DNA of 8,784 nucleotides from Vulcanimicrobiota bacterium (lineage in GTDB: Bacteria; Vulcanimicrobiota; Vulcanimicrobiia; Vulcanimicrobiales; Vulcanimicrobiaceae): contig JAFAHB010000028.1 in assembly GCA_019237435.1 (NCBI GenBank), positions 1-8,784 of the forward strand. The letters run 5' to 3'. Both the position numbers and the translations under genes were made by a program. Shown here one piece after another: positions 6,408-8,784 of the stretch (within the stretch, counting starts at the first letter, position 1; each line of letters begins with the position of its first letter). Below the pieces are notes generated by a model. It was not told the origin of the DNA. It saw only the letters and a list, made by a program, of their open reading frames with translations, and did not search any database.

Positions 6408-6560
6408 GCATTCGTCCGGAACCCAGGCGGCGCCGCGCTCGCACGTGCACCAGTGAAACGCCGGCCACTTCGTGTCGGCGGGTCCCAGTTGCACGCGATC
6501 GCCTATCTTGAGTTCCAGCGGAGGATACGCCGGCGGAACGTGCTGCCGTACGACGCGCTT
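6390..6560 (-). CDS. Small SH3-like domain ORF without a recognisable start codon
   Basis: On the minus strand a frame ending at TGA 6392-6390 reads KRVVRQHVPPAYPPLELKIG, then a GDRVQLGPADTKWP strand pair, WCTC, and AAWVPDECLEPGD. The G-D-x-V...W-P-x-x-x-W-C...W-V-P pattern is that of bacterial SH3-like small proteins of about 60 residues. Third codon positions are mostly G or C, as in neighbouring genes, which supports real coding. The frame is open back to 6644, yet from 6644 to the domain there is no ATG, GTG or TTG. The codon where a start would be expected, before Lys-Arg-Val-Val, is TCT (6561-6563). The 5' end overlaps the serine hydrolase stop (6559-6561) in a different frame. Possibilities: a lost start (pseudogene), a rare start, a frameshifted extension of the hydrolase, or a sequencing error. 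The left coordinate is firm, the right is arbitrary. Confidence 0.55.
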   Translation of the reverse strand, partial: KRVVRQHVPPAYPPLELKIGDRVQLGPADTKWPAFHWCTCERGAAWVPDECLEPGD

Positions 6561-7755
6561 AGAGCCGGCCGGTTTTGTGGAGCGTTTCGTAAAATGCGAT
6601 TCCGAGTTTGCGCGATTCGTTCTGCTTTGAGTCGGGCTGACTGTTCAAGCCAAACGCAATCACGGCATCTTGGCGCGGGAAATACAGGTGCACTAACCGA
6701 TAGCCGAGCGTCATGCCCTCATAGAACCAGATGGTTCCGGTTTGCGGCGTCGTTACTTGTGCGACACCGAGGCCGAAGCCTTGGGGGTCACTTCCGCTCG
6801 TCGATTTGACCGGCTTGCCGGTTTTGATGGACACCAGCGTGAACAGCTCCGCGCGCTGCTTCGGCGCGAGCACCGGACCCGTATACAGCGCACGCGCCCA
6901 GCGTGTGACGTCTTGCGGCGTCGATACGATGCCGCCGGCGGCTTGCATCCAGGAAACGCTGTCGTCGCGCACATCGTGCCCAAGCAGCGGCGCAAGCCCG
7001 GCATTATCGGCGTCGTGGTTGAAGAAATATCCCGAGACCGTGCGATCGAGGATGTCGGGCGGATACTGCGTGCCGGAATAGTACGTCGACGTCAAGCCGA
7101 TGTCCGAGTGGAAGAAGCGGCGTTCGAGCTCGGCGGCGTAACTGTCGTGCGTCGCGCGCTCGATGACGAGCTGCGCCAGCAGATAGCCGGTATTCGAATA
7201 GCTGTAGCCGGTTGTCGGCGCAAGCGCACCCGGATTGCCGGGATACGCGTACGCGATCAACTCGGCGGCGGTAAAGTTTCGCTTCGGATTCTTGGCGTAG
7301 TCCTTCAGCATCTGCGCGCTCAAATCGTAGCCGGGGATTCCGCTCGTCATGTCGAGCAGCCGTCGAATCGTTACGTTCTTCCAGGCCGGATACTGCGGCA
7401 GCCAACGGCCGAGGGTCTGATCGATCGTCAGTTTGCCTTCGGCCTCCAGTTGCAGGATTATTGCAGCCGTGAAGGCCTTGGTGTTGCTTCCGATCTGCCA
7501 GAGCTCGGTGGGCGTAACGGGGACGCCTGCGCCGCCGTATTTCGTCGTGCCCGCCGTAAGGCTGATGTTCTGACTCGCGCCGTGCAGGCTGATACTGAGT
7601 GAGATTGCGGAGATATGCTCGGGCGTTGCGCGCGCGGCTAAATACTGGTTGAGATCGCGCTGCAGTGCGGCACGCAGTGCAGCATCAGATTGAGCCGCGC
7701 TCGCCGGCACGGCGACGGATAGCAAAACGCAGAACAAAGCGAACCAGCGTTTCAT
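6559..7755 (-). CDS. Exported serine hydrolase, beta-lactamase / class C penicillin-binding protein family
   Basis: This 398-residue protein has a signal peptide (MKRWFALFCVLLSVAVPASA, cleavage near residue 20). The active-site SxxK is SNTK at 90-93 in the usual QIGSNTKAFTA context, followed by LTIDQTLGRWLPQYP and VTIRRLLDMTSGIPGY, both hallmarks of the class C beta-lactamase-like family. The second motif YxN is YSN at 186-188 (SYSNTGYLLA). The third motif, usually H-x-G or K-T-G, appears as YEG at 345-347 in WFYEGMTLGYR, an unusual first residue. Proteins of this family act as D-amino peptidases, esterases or beta-lactamases in the periplasm; which applies here cannot be told. The start at 7755 gives the signal peptide directly, and no good ribosome site is seen. 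The promoter region is filled by palindromic repeats (7780-7848). The stop TAA overlaps the start region of the SH3-like ORF. Confidence 0.9.
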   Translation of the reverse strand: MKRWFALFCVLLSVAVPASAAQSDAALRAALQRDLNQYLAARATPEHISAISLSISLHGASQNISLTAGTTKYGGAGVPVTPTELWQIGSNTKAFTAAIILQLEAEGKLTIDQTLGRWLPQYPAWKNVTIRRLLDMTSGIPGYDLSAQMLKDYAKNPKRNFTAAELIAYAYPGNPGALAPTTGYSYSNTGYLLAQLVIERATHDSYAAELERRFFHSDIGLTSTYYSGTQYPPDILDRTVSGYFFNHDADNAGLAPLLGHDVRDDSVSWMQAAGGIVSTPQDVTRWARALYTGPVLAPKQRAELFTLVSIKTGKPVKSTSGSDPQGFGLGVAQVTTPQTGTIWFYEGMTLGYRLVHLYFPRQDAVIAFGLNSQPDSKQNESRKLGIAFYETLHKTGRL

Positions 7756-7779
7756 ACGAGCGCTTGCGTTCGCGACGCT

Positions 7780-7848
7780 CCCCTCGACTCCGCTCGGGGT
7801 GACGCGGTCCTTCGACTTCGGCGCTGCGCGCCCTCGCTCAGGATGACA
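7780..7848 (+). repeat. Pair of palindromic repeats (GGGG type followed by AGGA type)
   Basis: The first unit (7780-7803) has arms CCCC and GGGG around a TCGACTCCGCTC core, then TGAC. Five bases later a second unit (7808-7848) has arms TCCT and AGGA with a perfect central hairpin GGCGC-TGC-GCGCC (7820-7832), then TGACA. The pair fills the space between the DUF1330 gene and the serine hydrolase, both on the minus strand. The second unit supplies the last codons and the stop (TGA, 7838-7840 on the minus strand) of the DUF1330 gene. Confidence 0.85.
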
Positions 7849-8140
7849 GCGTTGGGTGGCCGTCGATAATGAGCAGATCGGTGGTGCTCAGCCGCTGGCG
7901 CAACGCTTTTGCCGGAGCGTACTCGGCCGAGCGCCACCACTCGTGGGCTTTTTCATACGATGGGAATTCGACGACGACGATTCGCGTCGGCTTCCACGAA
8001 CCTTCGAGCACTTCGAACGGGCCGCCGCGCACGATATAACGGCCGCCGTATTGCGCGATCGTTTCCTGTGCCATTTCTTTGTAGCGCTCGTACTCTTGCG
8101 GATGGTCGGTGTGGACGTTGACGATGACATATGCCGGCAT
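7838..8140 (-). CDS. DUF1330 family protein (dimeric alpha-beta barrel type)
   Basis: This protein is 100 residues from the ATG at 8140. MPAYVIVNVHTDHPQEYERY, then YGGRYIVRGGPFEVLEGSW, IVVVEFPSYEKAHEWWRSAEY and APAKALRQRLSTTDLLIIDG match the DUF1330 pattern almost end to end (family length about 95-100). The fold is ferredoxin-like, related to dimeric alpha-beta barrel proteins; no enzymatic role is established for the family. The frame is open further upstream to 8257, but that stretch is translated palindromic repeat (SPRAESRG twice), so I reject it as protein. The ATG at 8140 has AAGGGTGA 6 nt upstream, a usable ribosome site lying inside a degenerate repeat copy. The natural family end is near IIDG; the extra HPTLSS and stop codon come from the repeat at 7808-7848. 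Divergent from the VOC gene. Confidence 0.9.
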   Translation of the reverse strand: MPAYVIVNVHTDHPQEYERYKEMAQETIAQYGGRYIVRGGPFEVLEGSWKPTRIVVVEFPSYEKAHEWWRSAEYAPAKALRQRLSTTDLLIIDGHPTLSS

Positions 8141-8147
8141 GCGGTCA

Positions 8148-8228
8148 CCCTTCGGCACGCTCAGCCTGACACCGCCCCTCGACTCCGCTCGGGGTGACGC
8201 TGCGCCCCTCGACTCCGCTCGGGGTGAC
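8148..8228 (+). repeat. Degenerate palindromic repeat plus two GGGG-type copies at 30-bp spacing
   Basis: A diverged unit (8148-8171: CCCT arm, TCGGCACGCTC core, AGCC, then TGACA) is followed by two GGGG-type units at 8175-8198 and 8205-8228, identical in arms and core and 30 bp apart. They fill most of the 149-bp gap between the divergent DUF1330 and VOC genes, so any promoters of these two genes must lie within or beside the repeats. A further fragment, GGGATGACTGAC, follows near 8239-8250. Confidence 0.85.
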
Positions 8229-8289
8229 GCCACCGGTCGGGATGACTGACTTTGCACCGGTGCGAATAGCTTGTGGCTTGGTGAATTGA

Positions 8290-8646
8290 ATGATTAAAGA
8301 GCTTTCGTATATGGCGTATTACGTGCGCGACGTTTCGCGGGCGCGGCGATTTTACGGCGAGGTCCTCGGATTGAAGCCCGGCGAGTGGTTCAACGAGAGT
8401 TGGATCGAGTTCGACGTCGGCGGCACTACCTTCGCCCTCGACGGAACGGGCGAGGAGCTAGGTATTACTCCGGGCAGCTCGACCGGGGCCGTATTTGAGG
8501 TCGACGACATTCACGCGATGCGTCAACGCCTGGTCGACGCAGGCGCGCAACCGACGGAGGTAAGTGAGATGCCTTCGTGCTGGGTGAGCTTCGCTAGCGA
8601 TCCTGAGGGGAACCGCTTTGCGATCCACCATCGAAAAGCGCCTTAA
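8290..8646 (+). CDS. VOC (glyoxalase/bleomycin-resistance fold) family protein
   Basis: This 118-residue single VOC domain is made of two beta-alpha-beta-beta-beta modules. The first reads LSYMAYYVRDVSRARRFYGE, then VLGL, WIEFDVGGTTFAL. The second reads TGAVFEVDDIHAMRQRLVDAG and ends with CWVSFASDPEGNRFAIHHR, where D-P-E-G-N is the family signature. The usual metal ligands seem absent: the first-strand His is Tyr7 by alignment to V-x-D, and the Glu after D-P-x-G-N is Ala111. It may therefore be a metal-free binding protein and not a glyoxalase or dioxygenase. The ATG at 8290 has GGTGA (8280-8284) with 5-nt spacing as ribosome site. It is divergent from the DUF1330 gene, and its stop is directly followed by a tandem repeat array. 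Substrate unknown. Confidence 0.9.
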   Translation: MIKELSYMAYYVRDVSRARRFYGEVLGLKPGEWFNESWIEFDVGGTTFALDGTGEELGITPGSSTGAVFEVDDIHAMRQRLVDAGAQPTEVSEMPSCWVSFASDPEGNRFAIHHRKAP

Positions 8647-8784
8647 GCGCCCCTCGACTCCGCTCGGGGTGACGCTGCGCCCCTGGACTCCGCTCGGGGT
8701 GACGCTGCGCCCCTCGACTCCGCTCGGGGTGACGCTGCGCCCCTCGACTCCGCTCGGGGTGACGCTGCGCCTCTCTCGACTCCG
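8647..8784 (+). repeat. 30-bp tandem array of GGGG-type palindromic repeats, running off the right edge
   Basis: Four units in register (8647-8676, 8677-8706, 8707-8736, 8737-8766) differ at one position only (C to G at 8685), and a fifth begins at 8767 with an altered CTCTCTCGAC start. Each unit holds arms CCCC/GGGG, the TCGACTCCGCTC core, TGAC and a GCTGCG joint. The array starts the base after the VOC stop codon. The period is a multiple of three, so frames stay in register; only one of the six frames contains a stop. Confidence 0.95.

Noticed and set aside
6453..6809. Plus-strand ORF of 118 codons
   Set aside because: It is complementary in register to the SH3-like frame and then crosses the serine hydrolase; no domain is visible and composition is Arg/Ser-rich.
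6742..7602. Plus-strand ORF of 286 codons
   Set aside because: It is antisense to the serine hydrolase, whose SNTK, YSN and signal peptide make the minus frame certain.
8141..8257. N-terminal extension of the DUF1330 protein
   Set aside because: The extra residues are translated palindromic repeats (SPRAESRG units); the family starts at MPAYV, which has its own ribosome site.
8647..8784. CRISPR array
   Set aside because: The 30-bp periodicity is head-to-tail with no variable spacers, so it is a tandem repeat and not a CRISPR array.

Overview
The window is GC-rich and gene-dense, with every gene strand assigned from its own reading frame. Gene content (a PBP4-type peptidase, exported serine hydrolase, VapBC-type toxin-antitoxin pair, GH1 glycosidase, large membrane sensor-like protein, VOC and DUF1330 proteins) and a family of short palindromic repeats ending in GGGGTGAC or AGGATGAC suggest an uncultured, high-GC soil-type bacterium. 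My best guess is the Candidatus Eremiobacterota (WPS-2) or a similar phylum. That placement rests on recall of style and not on a marker gene, so it is weak.

Layout. Positions 1-1943 read on the minus strand: an antitoxin, its PIN-domain toxin, and the first 392 residues of a D-Ala-D-Ala carboxypeptidase that runs off the left edge. Divergently, 2021-4378 on the plus strand encodes a 785-residue protein, the most unusual object in the window. It is a GH1 glycosidase whose TIM barrel is interrupted by an apparently complete SBP_bac_3-type substrate-binding domain in circularly permuted order (second half first). The permuted insert is bounded by a 4-bp direct repeat, TCCT, exactly 969 bp apart. 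It itself carries two copies of the local palindromic repeats, translated in frame. Next come a small exported protein (4421-4957) and a polytopic membrane protein with a degenerate GAF-like tail (4989-6407), probably co-transcribed.

On the minus strand follow an SH3-like ORF with no visible start codon (6390 to about 6560), an exported beta-lactamase-family serine hydrolase (6559-7755) and a DUF1330 protein (7838-8140). A VOC-family protein (8290-8646) is divergent from the last. The right edge is a 30-bp tandem array.

Unifying theme. Palindromic repeats of one family, all in the same orientation, lie between genes, inside the glycosidase ORF, and at gene ends, where they supply the stop codons of two genes. 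Their arms change in compensating fashion (CCCC/GGGG versus TCCT/AGGA), and two copies look like one repeat nested in another. No tRNA, rRNA, CRISPR array or insertion sequence was seen. No gene-free stretch exceeds 300 bases.
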